The position numbers and the translations under genes are program-made. Below are positions 36,250-48,487 of a stretch of DNA of 64,000 nt, piece after piece. Below the pieces are notes generated by a model. It saw only the letters and a program-made list of their open reading frames with translations, was not told where the DNA came from and searched no databases. Position 1 is the first letter of the stretch. The number at the start of each line of letters is the position of its first letter. This DNA comes from Rugalucina vietnamica (lineage: Eukaryota > Mollusca > Bivalvia > Lucinida > Lucinidae). The stretch covers positions 39,644,383-39,708,382 of the forward strand of contig OZ024879.1 in NCBI GenBank assembly GCA_964017185.1. The letters are read 5' to 3'.

Positions 36250-36427
36250 TTTTTTTTTTTTTCAGCTGCAAAATTGAAAATTTCCTAAAAAAAAAAAAGA
36301 GTTTTTTTTTTTTTTTGTTCAAAAAATAGATTGTGGGTACACGTTAGAACCACCCCTGCATAAACAAGTTTTGCTGTATGAAAAAGGGGTTTATGGGGGT
36401 ATACATTATAAAGACGTTTTCCTGATA
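36250..36427 (+). mobile_element. Family A MITE, right hairpin arm deleted
   Basis: Directly follows the previous copy. A further isolated right end lies at about 36490-36541. Confidence 0.7.
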
Positions 36428-36754
36428 ATACAGTTTCTGTCATCAAATCGGTGTATATGCATATCATACAGTCCTTTTTACAAAAACATGACCATGCCAT
36501 GGGTTTTAGAGGGTATACATTTCATGGACATGTTTTTCTGATGGAAATGGCACGAAATATACAACACAGTTAATTGCACTAAAATTTGTTTTATTCATTT
36601 TTTTGCAAAAATATTTCGATCTTAAAAACAACACATAGCATAATTATAATTATGTGGAGTATCTATACACTATAGCAGTGGAGAAAGATTAAAGCTTTTC
36701 TCAACAAGGCACATAGAAGAAATGACAACATAAAAATTTGTCGACAAAATTGTT

Positions 36755-36910
36755 CCAAGTTTTCATGCTCAACTCAGCTGAGCATAAGGCTCAGCCTGCT
36801 TTAAAATACTGTATCAAAATTGTCTGAACAAAACAATGTAGCAAAGCATAAAATTTATTCTGCTCAAGAATTGTGACTAATATTATTTATGAGCATGTTA
36901 GAACTAAGAT
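36755..36910. mobile_element. Family E element, fragment
   Basis: TTTTCATGCTCAACTCAGCTGAGCAT is recognisable; the other half is degraded. Confidence 0.5.
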
Positions 36911-36932
36911 AAGTCTTATAAAAATTTGCTTA

Positions 36933-37179
36933 TACAATATACAGTGATTTTTTTTTTCAGCTATAAAAAATTCAGTAGAAGATATTTGGTATTCTTCTTA
37001 TTTTTGCTCAAAACATAGGTTGTGGATACACCTTAGAACCGCCTTGGTGAGGCGGTTCTAAGGAGTACCCACAATCTATGTTTTGGACCAAAAATCAGTT
37101 TACCGTGTATACCCCAGTTATCCTATATAAAAGTGGGGTTCAAGGGGATATTCAGAACAATGGACTTGTTATCCTGATG
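36933..37179 (+). mobile_element. Family A MITE with full palindrome
   Basis: GAACCGCCTTGGTGAGGCGG centre; right end GGACTTGTTATCCTGATG. Confidence 0.82.
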
Positions 37180-37879
37180 TTTATAGACTAAGGGCAAAGA
37201 AAATCATTTGACCAGTCAAATGAAAGATTACCGAAGTACAAATTGAGCAACTTGAGATGATTACACTACATTAGGCACATAATGATATCCGAGTACAAAA
37301 GGATGGGGAAAACTTTAAAATGGAATGCTTTATACAAAGAATCCACAGCATGAGAAAACCAACAAACTGATGTGTTTATCCAGTTATTCTAGAAAAGTCC
37401 AGACTCAATCTTGGGGTCAGCTTAGGCTGTTGTGGCCCATCGTTGTAGAAAAAAACTAAACATGCTTTTTGCAACATTAGACATGTTGATCCTAAACACG
37501 TCAGCTTGCTGGTTCTATCTTGTTGAGGCTCTTTAGTCACAGACTCGCTTTGTGAGAGTGTAGGGTTACTACACACAGAAAATCTATTAATGAAGAACAG
37601 ATAAACTGCAATTTCGATATTAAATGATTAATAGTTTTGGTCCATTCTCCTTAAGAAAGCCGTCATGGTACAATACCTCCCAAATAAGGCAACATTGATG
37701 CACTCCAATAACATTACCTTATATAGAAAAATAACCAAAACCATCAATTTGTTATTATAAAAGTCACATTACATCTGTTCCACAACCAACGAATTACATG
37801 TACCTATCTATCTGAATATAAAATCACAAATTTGCATTGAAAAATTACAAACATAATCTCAATAACCTAGTATTCAACC

Positions 37880-38103
37880 CATATTTGACGAATGGATTTT
37901 CCCATCATTATCATTTGGGTCAGTCCACTTTCATTTTAGGAGTGTCAGGAGTGATTTTTCAATTTTATTCAGTTGTTTGATAAACATTCTCTAAGCAAAC
38001 AGAAGAGCCCCAGATGGAACCCTGCATTCTGCAGCGTCACATCTGGGGCTATTCTGTTTGCCTATGTCCCATAAAAGGGACACCAGGCTTAAATGAGTTA
38101 ATA
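37880..38103 (+). mobile_element. Family L dispersed repeat
   Basis: ATTTGACGAATGGATTTTCC through GGGACACCAGGCTTAAATGA; near-identical block at 56800-57020. The core GCATTCTGCAGCGTCACATC lies between AAGCAAACAGAAGAGCCCCA and its imperfect inverse. Confidence 0.75.
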
Positions 38104-38352
38104 TATCTAATTTTGAAGCTACTGATATCTCTCTTAACTTCAAAAATATATAAATTGCCTCCTTTCTGGATGAAAAATGTAACACAAATATTTAGGTCTA
38201 CATTGGAAAAATTGACACTTCAAATACTATTTTTGTTTCATATGTAAGGCAACATTCATAAATCAACAATACAGGAGTAAAATATAAATATTATCAAATT
38301 TGTTAATTTTGTTTTGTGTATATAAATAACCAGAAACTTTGTAGACAGTTCA

Positions 38353-41300
38353 TTAATCAAATTTCGCCATGCCAGCTCCTATGTTGGACTCAATGCCGCA
38401 CTCGTCGACGCCACGCTTTATCTTGAAGAAACCGTTATCCCCCCAGTCTGGGTTCCAGGAGTTGGCGACAAGCCAGTAGTCAGTTCCATCTTCGACACCC
38501 CAGCCCAGGATTCTGATAGCATGGCCGCCGAGGAAACTGCCGGTTTTGTGTTCATATACTCCTAAAATAGGCATATTTGTTAGATGCATATGTGCTTAGA
38601 TCTTACTGTCATGTGTAAATCTGTAATTCAAAGTTTAAAAGAGCTGTAATATCAAATGTGGCTAATGACCCTTAACATACTATTTGAAGTCAAAGCAGCC
38701 AAATGAAAGGTTCTTATCATTAGTGTAGATTTTTTTGCCAATAACTGACAGTTTATCTTCTTAAAATAGAGGAAATGGAAAAATGGTTACAAATACCATG
38801 GCAAAATCTAGATAGAATGAATTACAATGACCAAAGCGTCACTAACATACGAATCAGACATACTATTGACTGAGCTACTATGCTTGGAAGAAAATTTTAA
38901 ACAAAATTTAGTTACATGTATAATTCATTTACTAATGCCTTAATGCAGGCCAGCTTTAAGGAGAAACCTTAGGCCAACCTTAAATTTCCTTCTCCTTAAT
39001 GTCTTTCTCAAGTTCACAACATAGCAATGTTTGGGTTTCACATTCAGGACCTCTAGCTCTGAAGTTCTACCACTAAACCAACCTGCTTTACCATTTCTCG
39101 GGTGACCGAGATCAAAAACATCATGTCCTTCTGTCTAAGTCAACAATTTTTCAGTCATGTTGAGATGGAGCCATTGCTTCCTGGGTACTGTTCATTAATC
39201 ACTACAATAGGAAATTAATTTTCTTGCACAAGGACACAAGTGTAAACGGGACGTCAGTGTTCCCCTAATGAGCAATGGAATACTGGCACAACACATACCT
39301 GATTTGTAAGTAAGGAAATCTTTGTATACAGAGAAAGCACCCTCTACTGGCCCGTTTGTCATTATTTCAGTCATAATCTGATTCACTCCACGAACAGAGT
39401 ATGAAGACTTGGCTGTAAGAAAATAAAAAATTATGTATTTTTATGTGCACGTTTGGGCTAAAAAAATTTTAATATGCATAAAAATTTTCTAGAAGATCAG
39501 CGTGTCTCTGGCGTGTGTTGCACCTTACGGGTGCGTTGAAAATGCTGTTTGGTGCACATTTTAAGCACGCCAGTGTACACTTCAATGTGCATTCCAATTT
39601 TACAAGATACATGTATTGCTTCAGTAATGTGCCCTAAGCCTGTATGAGACGGGTGTGTAATGTTTGATGCATGCCTGTAGCCCATGCTTAGCGTGTATGG
39701 GACATTGCGCAAATTTTCAGTGTTTAAGACATTTTTTTATATGTCTGCCATACGCCTCAGTCACACGCTAATGTGTGACTGCTTAAACCAGTTAAAGAAA
39801 CAAATTTATTTTTATACGTCCAAAATCTTCAGCGTGTTGGGATTTTTATACGCCAGGCACACATTTTGGTTATATGCAAATGTGTGACTGCTGTTTAAAA
39901 GAGTTATTCTCATCATTTCTCTTCATGACAATGTAAGACATAAAAGTTTCCTCATATTAACCTACCATAATGTTTATCAGCAGAGTATGACACATTGTAT
40001 CCCGCCTCACATTTCTTCTCACATCTGGGGGTGGGGCCATCACCTTGGCAGGGCTGTTTCTTACCGACCACATGATGGTCACATGACTTGATCTTGTATG
40101 GCTGACATCCCTGGAGAAAATAAACATCAGGATAACATGTCCATGGAAGTTAGGGGCCTATACTCCCGTAAGCTCCACTTTTATATAGTTATAGTTTTTC
40201 TTATATTTGTTCCAAAAATATATTGTCGGTACTGATTAGAAGGTAGTGTTAATGTGTACACACAATAATTTATGTTTTGAGCAAAATTAAGTGAAATATT
40301 TAAATATTTTCCACTGATAAATTTCAATATTTACAGCTCTTAAAATTTCTGTATATATACTTGGGGGTCAGGGGTCATCACCTTCTTCTTACCAACCACA
40401 CAGTGATTACATGACTTAGTATAGCTGGTGAAAATAACCATTATCGAGTAGACAATAATACATTTTATTTACAAGAAGATTTCTTTGTTTATACAGGAGA
40501 ACAGCTGGGCAAAATACTGAGTATGCACTTTGTTAACAGGTGCCTGTTCAATGTATGTAGAAAAGTTGCTTAGACGGGTGGCCATACAGTCAAGTCATAC
40601 AAATACATGTAGATGCCAAGCTATATGCACATGCATATATGCTTACACGTAGCTACACCCTTGGCATATGACAATGGCATATGACAATATGAAAATAAAA
40701 AAGGTGTAGAACAGTCTGCACAGTAGTCGATATAACATGGTTCACTTATGATACAAAATGCTTCCCTGCACTCAAATGATAGTGTTATACTGAGGTTGAC
40801 CTGTACCTGTTTAGAATCATATTGTCCTCCCGTGACCAGACCGTCTCTCTCCCAGTACTCCCAGGCTGCTCCCACAAAACCACCATTACAGCTGAAATAG
40901 TCAATAAGCCATGTCATGAGAAAACAAACAATGTGGTTTCCGAACAGGTCCGACACAAACCGAGCTGTACAAGCACAGAAGATGAATAGAGGCTTGAAAT
41001 TTTGGATTTAGAAACTGGAGGAATTGTACTATCTGTTTAGCTAAAATAAAGGTGCTGATCAGCTTCACAGTTACTGCTAAGCTGATCTGTGCCTTTGTTT
41101 TCGCATATGCAAATTGTTGGTTTTCTAATGCTGTGGCTCAAATTATAAATTAGCTTTAGCTGAAAAATCCAACAAACTTGGTTTCCAACCAGGACACAAA
41201 CCAGTTTAAAACAACTGCTTTAGTCAAAATTTGAAGGTTCATGTAATTTGTACAGGGTATTGAATGCTCCATTTTTAAATTATAAAATTTGTTTCTATTG

Positions 41301-43070
41301 TATTGTTGTTTAACATCCAAATCAACACTTTTCAGCCAAGTCAGGACGAAGCCATCATTTTCTGATCTTTTCTGGGTTTTAACCAGCGCTTAAGGGAGTA
41401 AGTCTTCATCAAGGACACAAGAATTTTTAAAAGAATGCCCGATCCTTTTGTACATATTCAATCACAGAGGATCTCAGGGAAAATTGGACCATTCCATCTG
41501 AAACCCATGTCAAAAAAATATTATAACCATCAAGAAAACATGTTCGTGTAATGAATACCCCCTATCACCCTATTTTTATATAGTGAAAATAAGGTGTACA
41601 GGGGTATACCTATTTTTCTTATCTTTGCTTCAAAACACAGATTGTGGGTACTCGTTAGAACCGCCTCGTCGAGGCGGTTCTAACGTACCCACAATCTATG
41701 TTTTGAGCAAAAGTATTAAAACTATCAAAAAAAAAAAATTCTAATGAAAATTTTCAATTTTTACAACTTAAGAAAAATCTATATATTGCATGGGTATGTT
41801 TTCGTAAAGATTACCTACCCGTTTCCACAGGTGTGGCAGCATGAAGTGAGGTCCTCAGCAGAGAGGTGGGCATTCACTTTTCCCTGGCTCTGAATACAGA
41901 TTCTGTCTGAACCAGCTTCTACCATACCAAAAGCCTGTAAAACATTTCAGATTATTATGATCCAAACAAAAACATATCATGATTAATGATGAAAATTTGG
42001 GCTGTATTCTAATAAGCTGAGAGATGTACCATTACTTTTCCCTGGCTCTGTATATAGATTCTGTCCGACCCTGTTTCTACTGTAACATGCAGCCAAGCCA
42101 CAGCAAACCCCGTTGGTGGAAAAGCATGCTCATCCACCGAGGGTGGTTTATTGTGCTATATAGTCAACACTTACTCGATTCACAAAGTTTTGAGTTTATA
42201 ATTTGCATATTGCAAGCACTCAATATGCCGCTAATATGTTGCACCAGCATATTCGACCAAGGAAGGCTATCCCGTCACACTACCATACCAAACACCTTGA
42301 GATGGAGTGAAAAAGTTTGATTCAATTCAAGTCTTCAGATTTTTTTTTCATATACAATTGATCCCAAATTTTGTAGAATGTTTTCTCATTTGGCTTATCA
42401 TTGTGTTTGTGTAAGAACATGGTATTTTTAAAAGCAAATAACACCTCAACATCAGGAAAACATGTCCGTGCAATATATCCCCCCTTTAACCCAACTTTCA
42501 TGTAGAAAAACTGGGGTATGCAGGGGTATACCTATTTTTCTTATTTTTGCTCCAAAAATAGATTGTGGGTACTCGTTAGAACCACCTCAGTGTGGTAATT
42601 CTAACCTGTAACCACAATCTATGTTTAGAGCAAAAACAAAAGAAATGCCTTTTTTTTTTTTCACTGAAATTTCAAATTTCTTTAGCTGAATATATTCTCT
42701 GTATATTGCAAGCACAATTTTTCACAATGTAACATCAGGGTTACATGTCTGTGTAATGTATACTCCATATACACATTTTTTTATAGTAAAACAGGGGTGT
42801 AGAGTTAACAGGGGTGTAGAGTTGTTTTTCTGTCTAAACAAAACAATTTATATTTACAAATTATGTAAAAAAATGAATATTTGCAAGTTTTTACAGCCAT
42901 ACAAATGTCTATATATTGCCTGGGTTTGTTTTTGTAATGTAGGCGATTGTGCAGCTACTGTCTTTAATATTATTATGTTATTGTCCACAATTTTCTCAAA
43001 TTCAAACAATGTTGACATTTTAAGATGTTCTGGTTAAGATATTTTTTACCAGATGCTGTTTATGAATAAA

Positions 43071-43101
<31 letters not shown>

Positions 43102-46100
43102 TAAAAAGTGCCTTGAAGGCAGCAAGAGATCATTTTAAATGTCATTTGTCTACGATTCAAGTTCATTTTCATTGCACTCATGAAAAAGTAATTAGACAAA
43201 AACAGTATATGGCAACAAAAGACGAAACAAAACATGATCAACACGAAAACACACCCATGTACTGTTAATTTCCAATGAGCGTGGACAAACGAATTTACCT
43301 GTTTTTTTCAAACTGTACTCAGTCAGTCAGTCAGTGTAGAAGAAAAATCAATACTGTCACTTGGATACTTACAGTATCAGTGCACAGAAAAATCTATTGT
43401 TTGTCTTCATAATTGTAACTCTATACATGGAAATATGATAACCAGCGAACACTAGAAATCCAAATCAAAACAAACTTCCTCAAATAAACTTTATACATAC
43501 CTAAAGAAAGTGAAAATATGCAAATATAATAATTTCATGTTGTTTACTTCTTTTTTTTCTTTGCCTTAACCATGCTGAATCACAAAGGGTAAATGTTCTA
43601 ATTTAAGACACTTTGTGCAAATTGATTGGTCAGTATCTTACAAGTGAAGTCTTATCAATGAAACTTTTTACAATGATAGTCCATGCTCATTGGAAATTTA
43701 CAGTAATATACAGACTTTTTGTCAGTTGTAAAACTTTAAAATTTTCAGTAGAAAATTCTAGATATTTTTCTTATTTTGCTCAAAACATAGATTGTTGATA
43801 CACGTTAGAAACGCCTCCAAGGTGCGGTTCTAACGAGTACCCACAATCTATGTTTTGGAGCAAAAATAAGAAAACTAGGTATACCCCTTCATATCCTAGT
43901 TTTGCTATATAAATGTGGAGTATAAGGGGGTGTATATTACATGAAAATGTTATCCATATGATAAACAGGCAGATGGCAAAGTATTCTACTGATTTCTAGC
44001 AAGAAGAGAACCATAAATATTAATTCTTTTTTCAGTTGAACAGTGTCATATTTACAGAGCTTGCAAAAATCAGCATGACATTGATTTTATAACATTGGGG
44101 CCTAAGCATAAAAAACTTAACAATCTCAAGCGTGTACCTACCCAGCATGATCCACATGCACCTTGGTCTCTAACTTCCTTGATAGTGGGGCAGTTCGGCC
44201 ACTGGGTCCGAGCGTCAAAGTTCTCCGGCAAGTCTTTACGGACTTCAACAGTTTTGACGGGCAGAGGGCTCTTGTCTGTGATGTATGTTCCACACATACG
44301 CTTGGCATAGGGCACTCTCTCATGAGGTAGCATGTTCTGGAAGTTTTCTCCTGCCTGTGAAAAGATTTATGCAACTGAGCAACAATATTTGAGCCTGTGT
44401 GTGAGAAAACCAACAATTTTGGTTCCTCAGACACAAACTGGGCTGTACAGTCAGAGAAGATGGTTAGAGGCTGGAAATTTTGGATTTAGAAAGAAGAGGA
44501 ATTGTACTATCTGTGTCGCGAAAGCAAAGGCGCTGATCAGCTTCGCAGATACTGCGAAGCTGGTCTGCGCCTTTGGTTTCGCATATGCAAATTGTTAGTT
44601 TCATGATGCATTGGCTCATTTACTAAATAATTGTAATTCAATGTACATCAGGAAAACATGTCCGTGAAATGAATACCAGTCCTCCTTATAGCCCATTTTT
44701 ATAGTAAAACTGGGGAATGCAAGGGTATAAATATGTTTCTTATTTTTGGTCCAAAACATAGATTGTGGGTACTCGTTAGAACTACCTCCGGGAGGTGGTT
44801 CTAACATGTACCCATGATCTATGTTTTGAGCAAAAATATTAAAAATATCAATTTACTAGACTAGAGGGACAAAAGGCTTGAATTCTTCATACTGTATTGA
44901 GTCAATTGTTTTATAGAGCATGTACCAGTAGAAATGTTAAGATTTATTGTCTTATAAATGCATGTACATAAAACAATTATGTTGGTAAAAAAAAGCTAAA
45001 CAGCTATGGATGTTAGTACAAATGATACACAATGCACTTTATTTTAATCTTGAGTATTTCCTCTTATACATGTCTGAAGTGGACTTGGCCCTGTCACCAG
45101 TTCAATCTTGAGTTACTTTTCATTGTGTAAGATGCATATCATATGAGCTGCTACATGTGAAGATTTGTCTTCAGTGACTGCAACAAGGCCTGACTCGAAT
45201 CGGGCTGTACAACCAAGTTGGCTAGAGGCTTGAAATTGATATAATGTACATTAATTGAACTATGTTTAATATGGGTAGTGAAAAGATAGTCATCTATCAC
45301 CATTTAAACTTCTTTTTACAAATTGTTTGACAAGCAAACTACTGGTTTTACTACGACCAGGCTCATATCATATGATAAAACCATGGGAATTATCAAAACA
45401 ACTGATAACTCAGTAACTCACAACACGCTATCTCATGAAGTACAATTGTCTCTCATCACATGAGTAAAATCATGAGAAAGCATGTGTGATCTTGAATTTG
45501 TATTCAAGTTTTGTACATGTAAAATGTATGTGTGCTCTTGATTTATGATCACTGATATTGTAATTTTTAGGTCATCAGATGATGTACAACCAAAAAATAA
45601 TGATTTATGTGTAAAATTCAAACAAGGAAGTTTCACTACTGTAACAGACAAATAGTGTTCTAACCCATGTTTACAAGACCTCTAGTGATTGTCTAGTCAG
45701 AATTTGCAAAATGCATTTTTAGATATCATGATGATCTGCTCAGTTTTAAAGCTTTATTTAAAGCTTCAAGGTAAATTGTAAGAAAAAAAGCCACAAATAA
45801 GTATATTACCATTGCTTTATTCATAAAGCTTCCCATTGTGTTTTTGTAATAAAAGAAACTGTGCACGCAGAGATGATCAGAGATATTTTAAAACAACTGA
45901 AACTATGAAACCTGACCAAACTTAGTAATCTAAGGTTATGCCATCACTGTACTGTGGTCCAAGAAATATACACATATATATGCATCTTAGAAAAAAATAT
46001 TTAAAGAGTTACCTTCCACTTGGCACCACTCTCTTTGTTGATGAAGTCAATCATTTCCCTGGAGAAGGGGTCATCAAAGAGGTCAAAGTCCTTGATGGAT

Positions 46101-46150
46101 TTGGGTCCAGCCCAAGCCACACCAAACAGGGCAAGCAGCAGTAACTTCAT
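38353..46150 (-). CDS. CTSB: Cathepsin B cysteine protease, paralogue B (complete)
   Basis: Seven coding exons in gene order: 46150-46013, 44354-44142, 41934-41819, 40891-40807, 40110-39966, 39412-39299, 38561-38353, all with GT-AG borders and phases identical to paralogue A, giving 339 residues and TAA. Signal peptide [14 protein letters not shown]; propeptide with [17 protein letters not shown]; mature start near ENFDARTQW. Catalytic Cys116 (QGACGSCW), His284 (GGHAIRI) and Asn304 ([11 protein letters not shown]) are intact, as are occluding-loop histidines 196-197. NVS in exon 5 is a possible glycosylation site at the place where A has NGT. The protein differs from A across most of the propeptide and exon 5, so the duplication is not recent. 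Same orientation as A, with about 11 kb between A's promoter and B's stop. Introns contain partial duplicates of exons 1, 3 and 5. Confidence 0.97.
38935..39105 (-). mobile_element. Possible degenerate tRNA-related SINE
   Basis: Minus strand TTGGTTTAGTGGTAGAAC resembles an A-box. The B-box position is degenerate (CCTGAATGTGAAACCC). Lies in the last intron of cathepsin B-B. Confidence 0.4.
40125..40359 (-). mobile_element. Family A MITE, strongly diverged
   Basis: CATCAGGATAACATGTCC starts it. The palindrome has decayed (ATTGTCGGTACTGATTAG). Confidence 0.65.
40361..40440 (-). pseudogene. Decayed partial copy of cathepsin B-B exon 5
   Basis: GTCATCACCTT, CTTCTTACCAACCACA and ATTACATGACTT match the plus-strand sequence of exon 5 (39966-40110) in the same order, with gaps. 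The copy sits in the intron between exons 4 and 5, just after a MITE. Confidence 0.65.
40904..41140 (+). mobile_element. Family B MITE, well preserved
   Basis: AGCCATGTCATGAGAAAACA to ATGCTGTGGCTCA. It starts 12 bp upstream of the cathepsin B-B exon 4 acceptor (minus strand). Confidence 0.82.
41529..41807 (-). mobile_element. Family A MITE with perfect palindrome
   Basis: GAACCGCCTCGTCGAGGCGG centre. The right TIR abuts the donor side of cathepsin B-B exon 3. Confidence 0.85.
42033..42300 (-). pseudogene. Partial copy of cathepsin B-B exon 3, split by a TGTAAC element
   Basis: CTTTTCCCTGGCTCTG and GATTCTGTC from about 42036 match exon 3. The match breaks at CTAC, continues after the element (42081-42279) as CTACCATACCAAA, and so restores the exon start. 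The pre-insertion sequence and a 4-bp target duplication can be read directly. Confidence 0.85.
42081..42279. mobile_element. Short family D element, 199 bp, CTAC duplication
   Basis: TGTAACATGCAGCC to TCCCGTCACA. CTAC at 42077-42080 and 42280-42283. The interior CATGCTCATCCACC, TACTCGATTCACAAAG and CACCAGCATATTCGACC match the copies at 51.4-51.9 kb. Confidence 0.88.
42450..42729 (-). mobile_element. Family A MITE
   Basis: Full length, palindrome partly diverged. Followed immediately by another copy. Confidence 0.8.
42733..42939 (-). mobile_element. Family A MITE, hairpin lost
   Basis: CATCAGGGTTACATGTCTGT to GGGTTTGTTTTTGTAATG. Confidence 0.65.
43073..43097. repeat. Poly(T) tract
   Basis: Uninterrupted T run of about 24 bases in a cathepsin B-B intron. 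Confidence 0.9.
43699..43961 (+). mobile_element. Family A MITE
   Basis: GAAACGCCTCCAAGGTGCGG palindrome centre with one mismatch; right TIR decayed. Confidence 0.75.
44390..44618 (+). mobile_element. Family B MITE, upstream of cathepsin B-B exon 2
   Basis: TGAGCCTGTGTGTGAGAAAA to TGATGCATTGGCTCA; nested hairpin AAAGGCGCTGATCAGCTTCG complete. Confidence 0.83.
44646..44850 (-). mobile_element. Family A MITE, right end truncated
   Basis: CATCAGGAAAACATGTCCGT and palindrome GAACTACCTCCGGGAGGTGG. Confidence 0.78.
45144..45365. mobile_element. Family B MITE, highly diverged, TA flanks kept
   Basis: TATGAGCTGC at the left and CCAGGCTCATA at the right; GCTAGAGGCTTGAAATT in the core. Confidence 0.5.
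45380..46012. other. Cathepsin B-B intron 1, nothing recognised
   Basis: AT-rich sequence with no repeat family or exon copy identified. Confidence 0.5.
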
Positions 46151-46163
46151 GACTGAAATGAGA

Positions 46164-48333
46164 ATAACTGAGCTGCGTCATGAGAAACCTACATTTTGCA
46201 TATGCAAAAACAAAGGCGCAGATCATTCGCAGTAACTGCGAAGCTGATAAGCGCCTTTGTTTTCGCTACTGGGATAGTACAATTCCTTTATTTTCTAAAT
46301 CCAAAATTTTCAGCCTCTTTCCATCTTCTGTGCTTGTACAGCTTGGTTTGTGTCGGACCTCTTCCACAGGGTGGCCACACAATTTTGAAAATCAAATTCC
46401 CTGATTTTTCCCTGAATTTTCCCTGATCTGAACTCAATTTTCCCTGATGAAATTTACTCTTATTGTGACAAATCGTTTTACTTTAAACTTGGGTATTTTG
46501 ACAAAATGTGTTTTCATTTCCTTTCAAAACCTTCAATTATGTTAAATAATAGATTGTACCTTTTATGTTAATGATGCATTTTACATACACTGATCAAAAT
46601 CATTGAGTCGAGACTGATCAAAATCGTACCAGTGCTAATAAGGATCTCTATGCATAAGATGTAAAAAGTCCCTAAATCACAGCTTTGGGAGGGCAAAATG
46701 TTCAAGTTATGACTTTTGGGGCTGAATTTAGCAATATAAGAAAAGAAATATAATACACTTTTGTTTATAAAACAGTTTGGCTGATTTAACAGAACCCAGA
46801 TAATGTAGCTAAATAATTTCATAACCCACCCCAAATTTTGCCAAAATAAACCATTAGACTTTGGGCTGATTTGCAGTTGTTTGTCAACAGCACTTTTCAA
46901 GAAAATAAATATGGGCTTACTTGCCATACAAATACTGAAAAATGTCCACACATCTATGTGTTTATTGTTTTGTGTTTTGAAGTTTATTTTGGAAAGAAAT
47001 TTTAGCTTAATTAGTGCATAAGATCTTTAATTTACAATCTTACAGTTAATTTCTAGATGGGACCCAGGAATTATATTGAATTTATCATCATATAAATTGT
47101 CAGTATCAGCATTTCAGCATCAATTCAAGTCTAAAATTATAAGCAAACTTTGTACTGCAGCATTACTGTCTTTAGTAACTAAAAATATTCAACAGATGTA
47201 ACATCACTATATGGTGGTGGCGTTACCTTTTGTAATGCCATTTTACATCATGCATGCATAGCCTTCTGGTAGAACTCTGGGGTAATGGTGATCCATTTCT
47301 GTTTAGCTCTCTTACTTTAACTTTTGAACATTCTTAGTAAGATGGTTGGTCCAGTTTTTGTGGTATTAATAATTCATAGGCAACTCCAGGATGAGATCTT
47401 AAATAACTATGGAATGATGCATAATAATCTTCGGCATTTTATGTCCAGCTTACCTTTTCATGGCAGTTTTGTTTATTGCTTGTATACCATTTTGATATTG
47501 ATCTTTGACGTCATTGAAAGCAAGGCACCGAAATTTGTTGGTCATTTAAAAAAGGCTGACAATTTCAATGCTTAAAAAATTCCTGTAATACTCATTATTA
47601 TACTTTAATGTTTCATTATTTTATTACACCTTGATGAATTGTAAAAGGTGCTTTTGAAAATAATGCATTGTCAGTTGTCATACTGGAAGCATTTTCAAGA
47701 CATTTTCCAATTCTTAATAAAGTGTAAGTCCCAAATTCGAATTCAGATCAATAAAAAATATTGAACAACCCTCATTGAAAAATTCTCCGTTATTTTTCTT
47801 GCACAATATGGATGGTAGATGCTGTTAAAATGGACAACTTGTGAGAAAATACAGTTTCAGCTGAAATACATGTATACCACAAAAACTGGAACCACATTGA
47901 AAACTGGGCTAAGTACCATATATGTGATATTTGATGCATTTATGCCTCTTAGCAGAATTTACAAACTGAAATTTTTGCTTTTTTGCTTTTTGCTTTATAT
48001 TTTGTTGCCAAATGGTACATGCAACTGTTTTTAAAAATCGAAATAAAGATATTTCTCAGATAAAAATATAATGATTTTTACAAACCAGTGCCTCTGGAAT
48101 TGTAAACATGTGACTTGTCGATAAAAAGTTTGAAAGCATATTTGAAAAAGGCAAATCAACACAGGATTTTCAAAATTCCCTGATTTTTCCCTGATTTTCA
48201 TAAAATTTTCAAATTCCCTGATTTTTCCCTGCAGGGAATTTTTATTTATCATTTTCCCTGTTTTCCCTGTTTTCCAGAGTGCGTGGCCACCCTGTTCCAA
48301 AACGTTGTTTTTTTTCATCAGGTTGCTCATATA
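46164..48333. mobile_element. Family B MITE split by a 1.9-kb element
   Basis: Left part 46164-46366 (CTGCGTCATGAGAAACC ... GTGTCGGACCTCTTCCA), right part 48295-48333 (TTCCAAAACG ... GGTTGCTCATA). Confidence 0.75.
46367..48294. mobile_element. CAGGG-ended TIR element, 1,928 bp, 5-bp TTCCA duplication
   Basis: CAGGGTGGCCACACAATTTT at the left, GTGCGTGGCCACCCTG at the right. TTCCA at 46362-46366 and 48295-48299. Both ends have CCCTGATTTTTCCCTG runs. hAT-like ends, but the duplication is 5 bp. No transposase frame. Confidence 0.75.
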
Positions 48334-48374
48334 ATTTCTTAAAAAATGCCTATCTCTTAATTGATTGGGTCAAC

Positions 48375-48436
48375 AACCCTGATGGATTTGGGCCCAGACC
48401 ATGCCACACCAAACAGGGCTAGCAGCAGCTTTATGA
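48375..48436 (-). pseudogene. Duplicated signal-peptide exon of cathepsin B-B, copy 1 (start codon lost)
   Basis: Matches the first 60 or so bases of coding exon 1, including [12 protein letters not shown] and a TTTCATTTCAG acceptor-like stretch upstream. The initiator is ATA. Similarity ends after the PKSI codons, before the real donor. Confidence 0.85.
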
Positions 48437-48487
48437 CTGAAATGAAAGTTATAATTTCTGAGAAAATGCCTAATTTTTGTTTAAGTC

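Noticed and set aside
46568-46951. 127-residue minus-strand frame inside the 1.9-kb CAGGG element
   Set aside because: No similarity to a transposase that I can see, AT-driven composition, no catalytic motif.
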